Of a stretch of 24,758 bases of DNA, positions 1-7,846 are shown piece by piece. Source of the stretch: CAZTDD01 sp964612675. GTDB taxonomy: Bacteria; Hinthialibacterota; Hinthialibacteria; Hinthialibacterales; JAKPRU01. The translations under genes and the position numbers were made by a program. Under the pieces are notes generated by a model, which saw only the letters and a list, made by a program, of their open reading frames with translations, ran no database searches and was not told the origin of the DNA. The stretch's first letter is position 1; the number at the start of each line of letters is the position of its first letter. The stretch spans positions 1 through 24,758 of the forward strand of contig CAZTDD010000107.1 of assembly GCA_964612675.1 (NCBI GenBank), read 5' to 3'.

Positions 1-510
1 GATGCCCAGATTACTCGCAATATTTATGCCAAGAACTTGTGGGACACAACACTAGCGGCATGGTTTACGACACACATCGTTAGAACCGAAAGGACGAGGT
101 GTTACCGAGTCGTCAGACAGGTTGATGCCTACACCTGAGGCTTCTCATAAACGAACAGATGTCGGGAGACAGGGTGCCACCCCCAGCTCCGTTTGGGGGT
201 GGATGAACCGAAACAACGACGGGTGCCATGCCAGAAGCGAGACGATGAAAACACACTCGCCTGACTTTTTGCACTCTCCTGTCATCCATACCAGAAAACC
301 AACGCTCTCCCACACCCCCGTCGAGCACGGGCATGGCCTTGTCTATCCGTGATCCAAAGCAGTATCAATGGATGGGACTTTGTTCTAGGAATGTGCGAAC
401 CCTTTCGATGTTCCGAGCCTTTCGTCCAACTTGATCAACCATGTCGATGAAATCTATACTGCTTTATACACGCTGGACAATGATCGCCGGCGCAAGAGTG
501 GCGAGCTGAC
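1..510. other. Left-edge region without a recognised gene
   Basis: No convincing complete gene is visible. Frame 1 is open from the window edge to a TGA at 136-138 (45 codons). It could be the tail of a gene cut by the edge, but I recognise no family in it. Copy 1 of a dispersed GC-rich palindrome lies at 172-202. On the minus strand around 380-460 a short frame of about 30 codons reads as plausible protein (ending in FLEQSPIH), but it is too short to assign and has no clear start. The rest looks non-coding or decayed. Confidence 0.5.
172..202 (+). repeat. Dispersed palindromic repeat, copy 1
   Basis: The core GGTGCCACCCCCAGCTCCG continues into TTTGGGGGTGG. CCACCCCCA and TGGGGGTGG form a 9-bp perfect stem around an 8-nt loop. 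A close match occurs inverted at 1191-1228, and a degraded match in direct orientation at 21411-21440. All three lie outside recognised genes, as expected of a REP- or MITE-like intergenic family. Confidence 0.75.
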
Positions 511-771
511 ATGCCTGAGATAACGCGCTTCTTCGGTATCGTGATCAGGATGCACTACGATGACCACAATCCGCCGCATCTCCATGCGTAGCACCAAGGG
601 AAGAAAGTGCTTCTGGACTTCCGAGGGTACATTCTGAGGGGAGACATCGGTTCGAGAACGGCACTGCGGCTTGTCCGGGAGTGGATTGACTTGCATGCAG
701 CGGAACTTGAGGAAGATTGGGAGTTGACACGGGCAGGCAAGCCAATCAAGAAAATCGCTCCGCTTGATTGA
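511..771 (+). pseudogene. DUF4160 family gene with in-frame amber stop
   Basis: Translation from ATG 511 gives MPEITRFFGIVIRMHYDDHN followed by PPHLHA, the classic DUF4160 N-terminus (MPTISRFYGIVIRMYY-like, then HNPPHFHA). Codon 27 (589-591) is TAG where the family usually has an acidic or polar residue. The same frame then continues perfectly to TGA 769-771 with the rest of the domain (LVREWIDLHAAELEEDWEL). The full reading of 86 residues is the family's normal length, so a single base change explains the break. DUF4160 genes usually sit directly before a DUF2442 gene, as here, and the pair is discussed as toxin-antitoxin-like; no biochemical role is proven. No frame change is seen. A sequencing error or suppression of TAG would restore a full protein. 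Confidence 0.75.
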
Positions 772-779
772 GGAGTATT

Positions 780-1049
780 ATGTGGCAAATGAATGAAGTG
801 AAGTCGATTGAATATCGCGGAGGGTGGGTTTTCCATGTCGTGTTCGACGATGGTCTGCATGGCGATGTGGACTTTTCGGAGTACATCGGCCGAGGGCCTG
901 TCTTCGAGCCGTTGAGGGATCTGGAGTTTTTCAAACGGGCACGAATTGAGGGGGGAACGATCGCGTGGCCGAATGGAGCGGATATCGCCCCTGAAACACT
1001 CTACGAGAAGGTCGAAGTCTCCAGCAAGGCGCTCCAACAGCCGTCGTGA
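780..1049 (+). CDS. DUF2442 domain protein
   Basis: The product is 89 residues starting MWQMNEVKSIEYRGGWVFHV. It carries the usual DUF2442 layout: a strand-rich N-terminus describing a 'current' value, then FDDGLHGDVDFSEYIGRG, PVFEPLRD and the closing IAWPNGADIAPETLYEK motif, which is highly typical of the family. Start ATG 780 is preceded by AGGAG at 771-775. A TTG at 768 overlapping the DUF4160 stop is an alternative that adds four residues, and ATG 789 is a shorter one. The gene is translationally adjacent to the DUF4160 reading frame. Family members are often annotated as the DNA-binding or antitoxin-like half of the pair; that role is unproven. Because the partner carries a stop codon, this may be a surviving orphan. 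Confidence 0.85.
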   Translation: MWQMNEVKSIEYRGGWVFHVVFDDGLHGDVDFSEYIGRGPVFEPLRDLEFFKRARIEGGTIAWPNGADIAPETLYEKVEVSSKALQQPS

Positions 1050-1148
1050 TGGCCGATGCCAGTCAGTAGCCGCAGTAGACTGTCCCATCAACGAACTGCA
1101 ATCACCATTGTTGGCTTTTCAATTCCACGTGGTGTGGAGTGTGGAGCA

Positions 1149-1228
1149 GGTGCCACCCCGGAGTGCAACTCCAGGAGGAGCAGACAGCATCTACCACCAC
1201 CCCCAAGCGGAGTTGGGGGTGGCACCCC
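1149..1228 (-). repeat. Palindromic element with terminal inverted repeats (copy 2)
   Basis: GGTGCCACCCC at 1149-1159 is repeated inverted and perfectly as GGGGTGGCACC at 1216-1226, bounding a 78-bp element. Its right half (1191-1228) is the inverted form of the copy at 172-202: CCACCCCCAA (1197-1206), loop GCGGAG, TTGGGGGTGG (1213-1222), a 10-bp perfect stem. The layout is that of a small MITE-like or REP/BIME-like element. No transposase lies nearby. Confidence 0.65.
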
Positions 1229-1264
1229 TTTGAACGCACCCCTTTGAACGCACTCCTTTGAACG
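1223..1264 (+). repeat. Three tandem 14-bp direct repeats
   Basis: The unit CACCCCTTTGAACG occurs at 1223-1236 and 1237-1250 identically, and at 1251-1264 with one C-to-T change. The first unit overlaps the right end of the palindromic element, so the array may have arisen by slippage at its boundary. Confidence 0.9.
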
Positions 1265-1426
1265 CAACAGGGAGTGAAAGTAATACTTAACCAATGCAGT
1301 CGACTTTATTCGGCCAAAACACAAATCAATTTACCGACTAGAGCTAGGCAAGACAGTTCAGAATTCGTACCTTATGTGGTATGGAGCCTAGATCATCGCA
1401 CGATACACCTTCGACATCTCAACCGC

Positions 1427-1438
1427 GTGCAGCTGCAC
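1427..1438. promoter_or_regulatory. 12-bp perfect palindrome, possible operator
   Basis: GTGCAGCTGCAC is a perfect palindrome about 110 bases upstream of the hydroxylase small-subunit start. Its place in an otherwise gene-free leader makes an operator possible, but a 12-bp palindrome can occur by chance and no regulator gene lies next to it. Confidence 0.2.
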
Positions 1439-1546
1439 ATTTTCAAATCGACACCCCGGTCTGCACCACAAACTTCGATTCGTGAATGAACGAACAACTC
1501 AATTTGTAAATTGACAGATAAAATAAAAACCCAAAAGGAGAGAAAC

Positions 1547-2164
1547 ATGTCCGAGCCAAAAGACCGTGTTTCCCGAAGGAATTTCCTCAAAGGGGTGGGA
1601 ACCGGTGTCGCCGGAGCCGGCGCAGTGGCGGGTACCGCTGTTCCCCTCATGGAGGAGACGGCCCAGGCCGCCGAAACCGGCGCAGTCGGTCCGGGGCCCG
1701 TTCCCATCGAACTCCGTGTCAACGGCAAAACCTACCATATCGAGGCGGAACCGCGCGAGACACTGCTCGACGTACTCCGCAACAAACTCGACATCACCGG
1801 GGCCAAACAGGTCTGCAACATGGCAAACTGCGGAGCGTGTACGGTGTATCTCGACGGAAAAACAGTGAACGCCTGCATGCTGCTCGCCGTGCGCGCCCAG
1901 GGCAAAGAGATCACAACCATCGAAGGACTGCCGAAAGACAACGGACTCCATCCGGTACAGAAAGCATTCATTGACGCCGACGCGATGCAGTGTGGATTCT
2001 GTACACCCGGATTTGTCATGTCGATGGCGGCGGTCTTCGAGAAGAATCCCAACGCCTCGCTGATCGAAATCAAGGAAGGTATCGCGGGACATATCTGCCG
2101 CTGCGGCACCTACACACAGATTTTTCACGCGGCCGATTTGGTGAAACAGAGACACGGAGGGTAA
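1547..2164 (+). CDS. Tat-exported 2x[2Fe-2S] subunit of a molybdenum hydroxylase (PaoA-like)
   Basis: This 205-residue protein starts at ATG 1547 after AAAAGGAGAG. The N-terminus has a twin-arginine signal, SRRNFLK (residues 9-15), followed by a hydrophobic Gly/Ala stretch. A plant-type ferredoxin domain (about 53-120) has C90, C95, C98 and C110. The C-terminal helical [2Fe-2S] domain has C149, C152, C184 and C186. All eight ligands of the xanthine oxidase family small subunit are present. The subunit passes electrons from the Moco site to FAD. In E. coli PaoABC the equivalent subunit carries the only Tat signal, so the large and FAD subunits are probably exported with it. The large-subunit gene follows 5 bases downstream and its ribosome site (GGAGG) lies inside the end of this gene, indicating one operon. 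Substrate unknown; aldehydes are the precedent. Confidence 0.93.
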   Translation: MSEPKDRVSRRNFLKGVGTGVAGAGAVAGTAVPLMEETAQAAETGAVGPGPVPIELRVNGKTYHIEAEPRETLLDVLRNKLDITGAKQVCNMANCGACTVYLDGKTVNACMLLAVRAQGKEITTIEGLPKDNGLHPVQKAFIDADAMQCGFCTPGFVMSMAAVFEKNPNASLIEIKEGIAGHICRCGTYTQIFHAADLVKQRHGG

Positions 2165-2169
2165 AAACC

Positions 2170-4398
2170 ATGGCGAAAACAATCTCCGCTCTCATCGGAC
2201 ATAAAGGACACGAAAAACGAGTGGAATACGAGGTCCCCGAAAACGAACCCGGTTTTTGGGGCTCCGATCACGATTTTGAAATCGTCGGTGAAAAAGATAT
2301 CCGGCGTCTCGACGGCTTCGCGAAAGTCACCGGTAAAGCACGATACACCTACGACATTAACCGCCCGCACATGCTTCACGCGGCGCTGGTGACCTGCCCG
2401 CACGCCCACGCAAAAATCCGCAATGTCGATACAGCCAAAGCGGAAAAAATGCCCGGCGTGAAGGCGGTTATGGTGGCGGACGATCTCGGTACGGCCCGAT
2501 TCGCCGGCTGGATTATCGCCGCCATCGCGGCGGAGACGCTCGAACAGGCGCAGGACGCGGTTCGTAAGGTCAAGGTGGAATACGATGTGCTTCCGTTTGT
2601 CGTGGAAGAAGAGAAAGCGATGACCGAAGACTCACCGTTCGCGGACGAAGGAGGCAATGTCGACGAGAGAACGACACGCGACCGGGGCGATATCGAGGAG
2701 GGATTCCAGCAAGCGGATTCCACCCACGAGGCCGAATACGATACACAGGTCACGCCGCACAATACGCTCGAAACGCACGGCTGTGTGGCGGAGTGGATGG
2801 GCGATGAGCTGACCGTGTGGTTTTCCACACAGGCCCTGTGGGGCATGCAAGAGCCGATGGCCCGCGCGGGCGGAGTTCCCGTGAGCAAAACCCGAATTAT
2901 CACGCAGTACATGGGAGGCGGATTCGGCAGCAAACTCGGCTCCGAGCAATTCGCGGAGATGTGCGTCAAACTCGCGAAGCAAACCCGGCGGCCTGTTAAA
3001 TTTATGGTCAACCGCTACGAAGACAGCGTGATGTGTGGCAATAAGCCGGGCGCGAAAATGAAGGTGAAACTCGGCGCGAAACGCGACGGTACGCTGACTG
3101 CGATTTCGACAACCGCCTACAACTTTATTGGGCATCGCGGCGGAGGCAGCGTCGCGAACCCATTCAGCGAATTCTATGACTGCCCGAATATTCTCGTTCG
3201 CGAGGCCAACGTGCGAACCAATTGGGGGTCGGTGCGTCCGTTTCGCGCACCGGGGCATCCGCAGGGCTCGTTCGGTATGGAGATGGCACTTGAAGAGTTG
3301 GCGGTGAAACTGGATATCGATCCGCTCGAGCTGCGATTAAAAAATGTATCCGTCTCGCCGTTGGACGCCCGCATGCACGAGTTCAACGTGGGAGCGGAAC
3401 GTTTCGGATGGAAAAAGAAATTCAAGAAACACGGTTCCCAAAACGGGCTGGTGAGAAGCGGCGTGGGGTGTGCGGTCACCTATTGGCCCAATTACGGTTC
3501 GCCCGGCGGCGCGATTGTCCGCTGTAACATCTACTCGGACGGCAGCGTGGAGGTCGCGAACGCCTGCCAGGATCTCGGCACCGGATTCCGGACAATGGTC
3601 GGTGTCACCGCCGCGGAAACGCTCGGTATTCCAATCAAGCGAATAAAAGTTGTGACCGGCGATACACGGATCGGTTTGATCGGACCCACAAGCGGAGGCA
3701 GCAAAACCACTCCAACGGTCTCACCCGCTGTAAAAAGCGCAGCATACAAAGCGAGACAGAAACTCTTCGAACAAGTCGCTCGAAAATGGGAGATCGGCGT
3801 TGACGACATCGCGTCGGGTGACGATAGCGTGTTCCAGAAGAGCGATCCCTCAAAGAAGATGAGCTGGAAAGAAGCGGCGTCGCTGATCCGCGGCGGACCG
3901 ATCGTCGCTATGGGCGAACATATCGATCCGCCGAAGATCGAAGGAATGCAAATCGGAACCCCGATGCGGGGCGCTCAATTCGCCGAAGTGGAAGTAAATA
4001 CAGCGACGGGGAAAATCGACTGCAAGTATATAGTCGCCGTACAGGACTGTGGCAAAGCCCTCGCGAAAGCACAAGCCGAAAGTCAAATCACCGGCGGTGT
4101 CATCCAGGGCGTGAGCTATGCGCTGCTGGAGAATCAAATCATGGATACCGTAAAAGGCCGGCAGATCAACGCAAATATGGAGGATTACAAAATCCTCACC
4201 GCGATGTGTATGCCGGAGATCGAGCCGATCATCGTCGATGTCTACGATCCCGTAAGCAACACGAGTGGGAAAGGACTCGGCGAACCGCCCCATATCCCGA
4301 CAGCGGCGGCGATTGCCTGCGCGGTCTATAACGCGTTGGGCATGCCGATCCGGTCACTGCCGATCACACCCGACAAAGTCCTCGGGGCGTTGAGCTAA
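2170..4398 (+). CDS. Molybdopterin-binding large subunit of a xanthine dehydrogenase-family enzyme (PaoC-like)
   Basis: The product has 742 residues, near the length of free-standing large subunits such as PaoC. After an N-terminal extension of about 40 residues comes the entry motif RRLDGFAKVTGKARYTYDI. Moco-domain signatures follow in order: QYMGGGFGSK, RPFRAPGHPQG, CQDLGTGFRTM, GPTSGGSKTTPT, and KGLGEPPHIPTAAA near the C-terminus. In the last, E705 is the expected catalytic base. No signal peptide is visible, consistent with co-export on the small subunit. ATG 2170 is chosen because GGAGG at 2156-2160 precedes it and the protein then aligns with the second copy at 11370. The enzyme should hydroxylate a carbonyl or heterocyclic carbon using water. 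A mocA-type gene in the cluster suggests the cytosine dinucleotide form of the cofactor. Confidence 0.93.
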   Translation: MAKTISALIGHKGHEKRVEYEVPENEPGFWGSDHDFEIVGEKDIRRLDGFAKVTGKARYTYDINRPHMLHAALVTCPHAHAKIRNVDTAKAEKMPGVKAVMVADDLGTARFAGWIIAAIAAETLEQAQDAVRKVKVEYDVLPFVVEEEKAMTEDSPFADEGGNVDERTTRDRGDIEEGFQQADSTHEAEYDTQVTPHNTLETHGCVAEWMGDELTVWFSTQALWGMQEPMARAGGVPVSKTRIITQYMGGGFGSKLGSEQFAEMCVKLAKQTRRPVKFMVNRYEDSVMCGNKPGAKMKVKLGAKRDGTLTAISTTAYNFIGHRGGGSVANPFSEFYDCPNILVREANVRTNWGSVRPFRAPGHPQGSFGMEMALEELAVKLDIDPLELRLKNVSVSPLDARMHEFNVGAERFGWKKKFKKHGSQNGLVRSGVGCAVTYWPNYGSPGGAIVRCNIYSDGSVEVANACQDLGTGFRTMVGVTAAETLGIPIKRIKVVTGDTRIGLIGPTSGGSKTTPTVSPAVKSAAYKARQKLFEQVARKWEIGVDDIASGDDSVFQKSDPSKKMSWKEAASLIRGGPIVAMGEHIDPPKIEGMQIGTPMRGAQFAEVEVNTATGKIDCKYIVAVQDCGKALAKAQAESQITGGVIQGVSYALLENQIMDTVKGRQINANMEDYKILTAMCMPEIEPIIVDVYDPVSNTSGKGLGEPPHIPTAAAIACAVYNALGMPIRSLPITPDKVLGALS

Positions 4399-4418
4399 AG
4401 AAAGGGAGGGATACAAAA

Positions 4419-5384
4419 ATGGACAAATTCCAATACGCACCGGCCCGATCCGCCGAACATGCCGTCGAACTCCTCGGCGACAATCAAGCAGCGAAAATCC
4501 ACGCAGGCGGGATGGACTTGCTCGGGGAACTCAAAAAACACATCATTTCACCGGAATTGCTTGTGGATATCTCGGAAGTCCGGGATCTTCATTCCATACA
4601 GACAAGCGGCGGTTCACTCACTATCGGTGCAGCGGTCACATTGACCGATATCGCCGATGACGAGAGTATCAAAAGGAACCATGCCGCCCTCGCCGAGGCT
4701 GCGGGAGTAGTCGGTTCGCCGCAAGTCAGAAACGTGGGCACGATCGGCGGAAATCTCTGCCAACGTCCACGGTGTTGGTATTACCGTGAGGAAGAATATC
4801 CTTGCCTGAAAAAAGGCGGAGATCAATGTTTCGCCGCAATTGGACGCAATAAATATCACGCAGTCCTCGCTGGAGGTCCCTGTTTCATCGTTCACCCTTC
4901 CGATTGCGCCCCGGCGTTGATCGCTCTCGAAGCAAAGGTACGATTGTTGGGCTCGGATGGGCCACGCGAGATGCCCGTAGAAGAGTTTTTCATTCTACCG
5001 GAGCAGGATTTCACTCGCGAAACGGTAATTGAGCCTGACGAGATTGTGACGGCTGTGGAAATCCCGCGCCACAATATGAAAAGCACTTATTTGAAATTCA
5101 GGGAGCGCGATGGATTCGACTGGGCGCTTTCCTCGGTCGCAGTGGCGATGGAACTCGATGGGAATCGCTGTAAGAAAGCGAATATCGTCTTGGGCGGTGT
5201 TGCACCCGTTCCCTGGCGTGCAACAGATGCAGAAAAAGCACTGGTCGGAAAAGAAATCACGGATAGCCTCGCCGAGAAGGCGGGGGAAGAAGCCACAAAG
5301 GACGCAGTCCCCCTCGAAGAGAACGGCTACAAAGTCGCCCTGACAAAAACACTGATAAAGCAGACGATTTTGAAGCTGGTCTGA
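4419..5384 (+). CDS. FAD-binding subunit of the molybdenum hydroxylase with extra cysteine cluster (PaoB/HcrB-like)
   Basis: This 321-residue protein starts at ATG 4419 after AAAGGGAGGG. The N-terminal FAD-binding domain has the pyrophosphate motif HAGGMDLLGELK (29-39) and VGSPQVRNVGTIGGNL (98-113). The C-terminal CO-dehydrogenase flavoprotein domain follows from about 215. Between the flavin motifs lies a cysteine-rich insertion with C114, C119, C129, C137, C155 and C163. Most XDH-family FAD subunits lack this. E. coli PaoB and 4-hydroxybenzoyl-CoA reductase HcrB carry a [4Fe-4S] cluster in the equivalent loop, so one is predicted here. It lies 20 bases after the large subunit in the same operon and takes electrons from the 2Fe-2S subunit. 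The final acceptor is not shown by the sequence. Confidence 0.9.
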   Translation: MDKFQYAPARSAEHAVELLGDNQAAKIHAGGMDLLGELKKHIISPELLVDISEVRDLHSIQTSGGSLTIGAAVTLTDIADDESIKRNHAALAEAAGVVGSPQVRNVGTIGGNLCQRPRCWYYREEEYPCLKKGGDQCFAAIGRNKYHAVLAGGPCFIVHPSDCAPALIALEAKVRLLGSDGPREMPVEEFFILPEQDFTRETVIEPDEIVTAVEIPRHNMKSTYLKFRERDGFDWALSSVAVAMELDGNRCKKANIVLGGVAPVPWRATDAEKALVGKEITDSLAEKAGEEATKDAVPLEENGYKVALTKTLIKQTILKLV

Positions 5385-5415
5385 TTCATACAGACGGGAT
5401 GGTCGGCGGTAAATC

Positions 5416-6399
5416 ATGTTAGACCCGTACGGACGTCGAATTACATATCTTCGCATGTCGGTGACGGATCAATGCAACTTTCATTGTGTATATTGTACGC
5501 CCAATTCGGCACGCTCGACCACGAATTGCACAAAACCTCCGACTCTCGAGGAGTTGTCTCGAATCGGACGTTTTTTTATCGATGAAGGAATTCGAAGAAT
5601 CCGCTTGACGGGAGGGGAGCCTCTCCTTCGAGAGGATCTCCCTTCCCTGGTAGCGGATCTTCGTGACGCGGACAGTCTGGAAGAGATCTGTCTGACAACC
5701 AACGGCTGTTACCTCGCGGAACGTATACAGGAGTTAGCGAAAGCGGGACTGCAGAGTGTCAATATCAGTATCGACAGCCTTGTCCCGGAACGCTATGAGG
5801 AATTGACAGGCGGAGGAAAACTCGGACGGGTAGTTGAAGCCTTACAAATGGCCGCAGAAATTCTGCCGAAACCGCCCCGGATCAACATTGTTGTAATCAA
5901 AGAAATCAACGACGATGAAATACTTACGTTTGCGGAGCTTACTCGCAGTCACAACTACGACGTCTGTTTTATCGAACCCATGCCGACCTACCTCGCATTG
6001 CCCGGAAACGCTGAGAAAGTCGTGCCGATTTCTGCGATGAGACAACGAATTAGTGAAGCGTTTCCCTTGGAGAAAATAGAAAAGAAGACGCCTCACAAAG
6101 GACCGTGCGCGATATATCACATTCCAAGCGCAGGAGGCACAATCGGCTTCATCGGTGCGGTCTCCGAGCCGTTTTGCCGGCGATGTAACCGTATCCGGAT
6201 TACGCCGGACGGAAAGCTGCGTGGGTGTTTATTCTCCGATGAGGAAATCGATCTGCTCGCTCCTATTCGTAACGGAGCAAGCGACGAGGATCTGCACGAG
6301 ATTGTCGGAACGGTCCTCTCCCAGAAACCGGAACAACATTCGCTTGGCAGCTCGGAATATGCTGCACCCCGGCGGACAATGTGCCAAATTGGCGGTTAG
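5416..6399 (+). CDS. moaA: GTP 3',8-cyclase MoaA (radical SAM, Moco step 1)
   Basis: This 327-residue protein has the MoaA opening GRRITYLRMSVTDQCNFHCV and the radical SAM triad C20-x3-C24-x2-C27. The SAM-binding LTGGEPLLR lies at 64-72. The C-terminal [4Fe-4S] ligands C254-x2-C257-x13-C271 follow in PFCRRCNRIRITPDGKLRGC. It ends RTMCQIGG with the conserved terminal Gly-Gly needed for activity. It rearranges GTP to 3',8-cyclo-H2GTP in the cytosol, with MoaC completing cPMP. The gene follows the FAD subunit by 31 bases, so it is probably co-transcribed with the enzyme it serves. It ends only 13 bases from the convergent xdhC-like gene, leaving no room for a conventional terminator. Confidence 0.96.
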   Translation: MLDPYGRRITYLRMSVTDQCNFHCVYCTPNSARSTTNCTKPPTLEELSRIGRFFIDEGIRRIRLTGGEPLLREDLPSLVADLRDADSLEEICLTTNGCYLAERIQELAKAGLQSVNISIDSLVPERYEELTGGGKLGRVVEALQMAAEILPKPPRINIVVIKEINDDEILTFAELTRSHNYDVCFIEPMPTYLALPGNAEKVVPISAMRQRISEAFPLEKIEKKTPHKGPCAIYHIPSAGGTIGFIGAVSEPFCRRCNRIRITPDGKLRGCLFSDEEIDLLAPIRNGASDEDLHEIVGTVLSQKPEQHSLGSSEYAAPRRTMCQIGG

Positions 6400-6412
6400 A
6401 ATCAAATCAGCT

Positions 6413-7189
6413 CTACGACTGATTCATTTCCTTCACAATTTCCGCAAGAATACTAATTGCGATCTCCGCAGGACTGTGACCGCCTATCGGAATTCCAATC
6501 GGTGCGTGGGCCTCTTCGACCCTTTTCTCCGGTAGTCCTTCCTCAACCAGCCGTTCTTTAATTCGTTTGCTCTTCGACTTGCTTCCTACCATCCCCACAT
6601 ATTCCGCAGGGGACTCTAAAGCAGCTTTCAAAAGTTGTTCATCCAATGCGTGATCATAGGTCATAATTGCGACATAATCCCGCTCCGTCGGCTGGAGGAT
6701 TTCCATCGCCTTTACGAAAGGTCCGGATATTACCTTCGTGTTTTCGGGAAAGTGTTTGGGATCAGCCTGTTCGGTACGGTCGTCGTACACAACAATTCGA
6801 ACGTCGAGTTCATTCCCCATTCCCGCTACTGCCCGCGCCACATGCCCCGCCCCCAGTATCAGAAGACGCCGTAGATTTCCCATTGGTTCCAAAAATACTC
6901 GCAGTTCACCTCCACAGATCGGTTCGGTCGGATCGGTTTGTTTCCCACGTAAATCGATGCGGATCAGCTCACTCTTACCGGTCTCAAGAACGGATTTCGA
7001 TTGTTCAATCACTTGCTTCTCGACGCTCCCACCCCCGATGGTTCCCTCAATTGAACCGTCTGGATAGACAATCATCCGCGCGCCGGGTTTTCGCGGTGTC
7101 GAGCCCGTGGATTCCACAATCGTCGCCAGTACAAACAGTTTTCCTTCATCCGCTAATTCATCGATCCGATGGAATATAGATTTCGTCAT
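6413..7189 (-). CDS. xdhC: XdhC/CoxI family Moco maturation factor
   Basis: The product has 258 residues. The N-terminal XdhC/CoxI domain (about 10-75) shows LATIVESTGSTPRKPGARM and EGTIGGGSVE. The C-terminal Rossmann-like domain (about 108-250) shows LLILGAGHVARAVAG, AIMTYDHALD, YVGMVGSKSK and APIGIPIGGHSPAEIAISI, all family hallmarks. XdhC-type proteins bind mature Moco, protect it, promote sulfuration and insert it into apo hydroxylases; PaoD does this for PaoABC. The start overlaps the stop of the mocA-like gene by four bases (ATGA), so the two are translationally coupled. Last gene of the minus-strand cassette. The symbol follows the family; PaoD-like would be equally apt. Confidence 0.93.
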   Translation of the reverse strand: MTKSIFHRIDELADEGKLFVLATIVESTGSTPRKPGARMIVYPDGSIEGTIGGGSVEKQVIEQSKSVLETGKSELIRIDLRGKQTDPTEPICGGELRVFLEPMGNLRRLLILGAGHVARAVAGMGNELDVRIVVYDDRTEQADPKHFPENTKVISGPFVKAMEILQPTERDYVAIMTYDHALDEQLLKAALESPAEYVGMVGSKSKSKRIKERLVEEGLPEKRVEEAHAPIGIPIGGHSPAEIAISILAEIVKEMNQS

Positions 7190-7821
7190 TTTCCGTTCGT
7201 CTCTCCGTCTCTTTTTTGCAGGAAATCCCGTTCCGCTTTTCTCACATCGTCCGGCGTATTCAGATTGTGTAGAATCGTTTCCGTATCGACTTCGACATGT
7301 CGGATGGAGTCCGGATGGTTGTGATAAAGATCGCGAAGCGGCTGATCCTCACTCATGGACAAGATTTCCGCGAAATACGACGCGCCAATCAGGCACGGAT
7401 GACCTCTTCTGAAATTATACGAAGGTATGCAAATATCCTCCGGGCCGGAAAGTGCTTCAGCCAATCGTTTTAACACCTCGGAAGGAACTATCGGGCAGTC
7501 TACGGGCCAGATAAAAACCCCGTGAATTCCATCGGAAAGAGAGCGAATGCCGCATTGCACACTGGTTGTACGGCCCTTCATATAATTCCGATTTTCCGCA
7601 TGTTCCACGGAAGGAGGGAGGATCGTCTTGATATTCTCTATCGCATGTCCGAGGACAACGACTGTGTGGATGTTCTGGCGGCGCAAAAATGGATTCGCCA
7701 AAATATGTTCCAGAAGGGTTTTGTCAGCGAGGCGGACCAGGGGTTTGGGCGTCCCCATGCGTTGGGATTCGCCGGCCGCGAGGATGATTACACCGTATAC
7801 CAATTCTTCTCTATTGTTCAT
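7186..7821 (-). CDS. mocA: Molybdenum cofactor cytidylyltransferase (MocA-like)
   Basis: This 211-residue nucleotidyltransferase has the N-terminal signature ILAAGESQRMGTPKPLVRL (13-31) that binds the nucleotide. It also has the metal-binding FIWPVDCPIV segment and NFRRGHPCLIGASYF. That combination is typical of MobA-like NTP transferases of the MocA branch, which couple CTP to Mo-molybdopterin to form the cytosine dinucleotide. It is flanked by xdhC, overlapping it by 4 bases, and the MOSC-MogA gene. The linkage to a PaoABC-type enzyme, a known user of the cytosine form, supports MocA over GTP-using MobA. Sequence alone does not prove nucleotide specificity. Confidence 0.88.
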   Translation of the reverse strand: MNNREELVYGVIILAAGESQRMGTPKPLVRLADKTLLEHILANPFLRRQNIHTVVVLGHAIENIKTILPPSVEHAENRNYMKGRTTSVQCGIRSLSDGIHGVFIWPVDCPIVPSEVLKRLAEALSGPEDICIPSYNFRRGHPCLIGASYFAEILSMSEDQPLRDLYHNHPDSIRHVEVDTETILHNLNTPDDVRKAERDFLQKRDGETNGK

Positions 7822-7846
7822 GCATCTTTACTGAGTACACAATCAT

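Larger units (their letters stand above)
1050..1546. other. Intergenic region with repeats, upstream of the hydroxylase operon
   Basis: This stretch of about 500 bp contains no convincing gene. It holds a 78-bp element with 11-bp terminal inverted repeats (1149-1226), three tandem 14-bp units (1223-1264), and a perfect 12-bp palindrome GTGCAGCTGCAC at 1427-1438 that could be an operator. The last 50 bases before the hydroxylase start are AT-rich. No promoter with two good boxes could be chosen with confidence. Confidence 0.6.

Noticed and set aside
1223..1264. CRISPR array
   Set aside because: The 14-bp units are directly abutting with no spacers, and no cas gene is present.
1499..2182. Minus-strand frame of 227 codons
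   Set aside because: It is antisense to the 2Fe-2S subunit, which has all eight cysteine ligands; a shadow.
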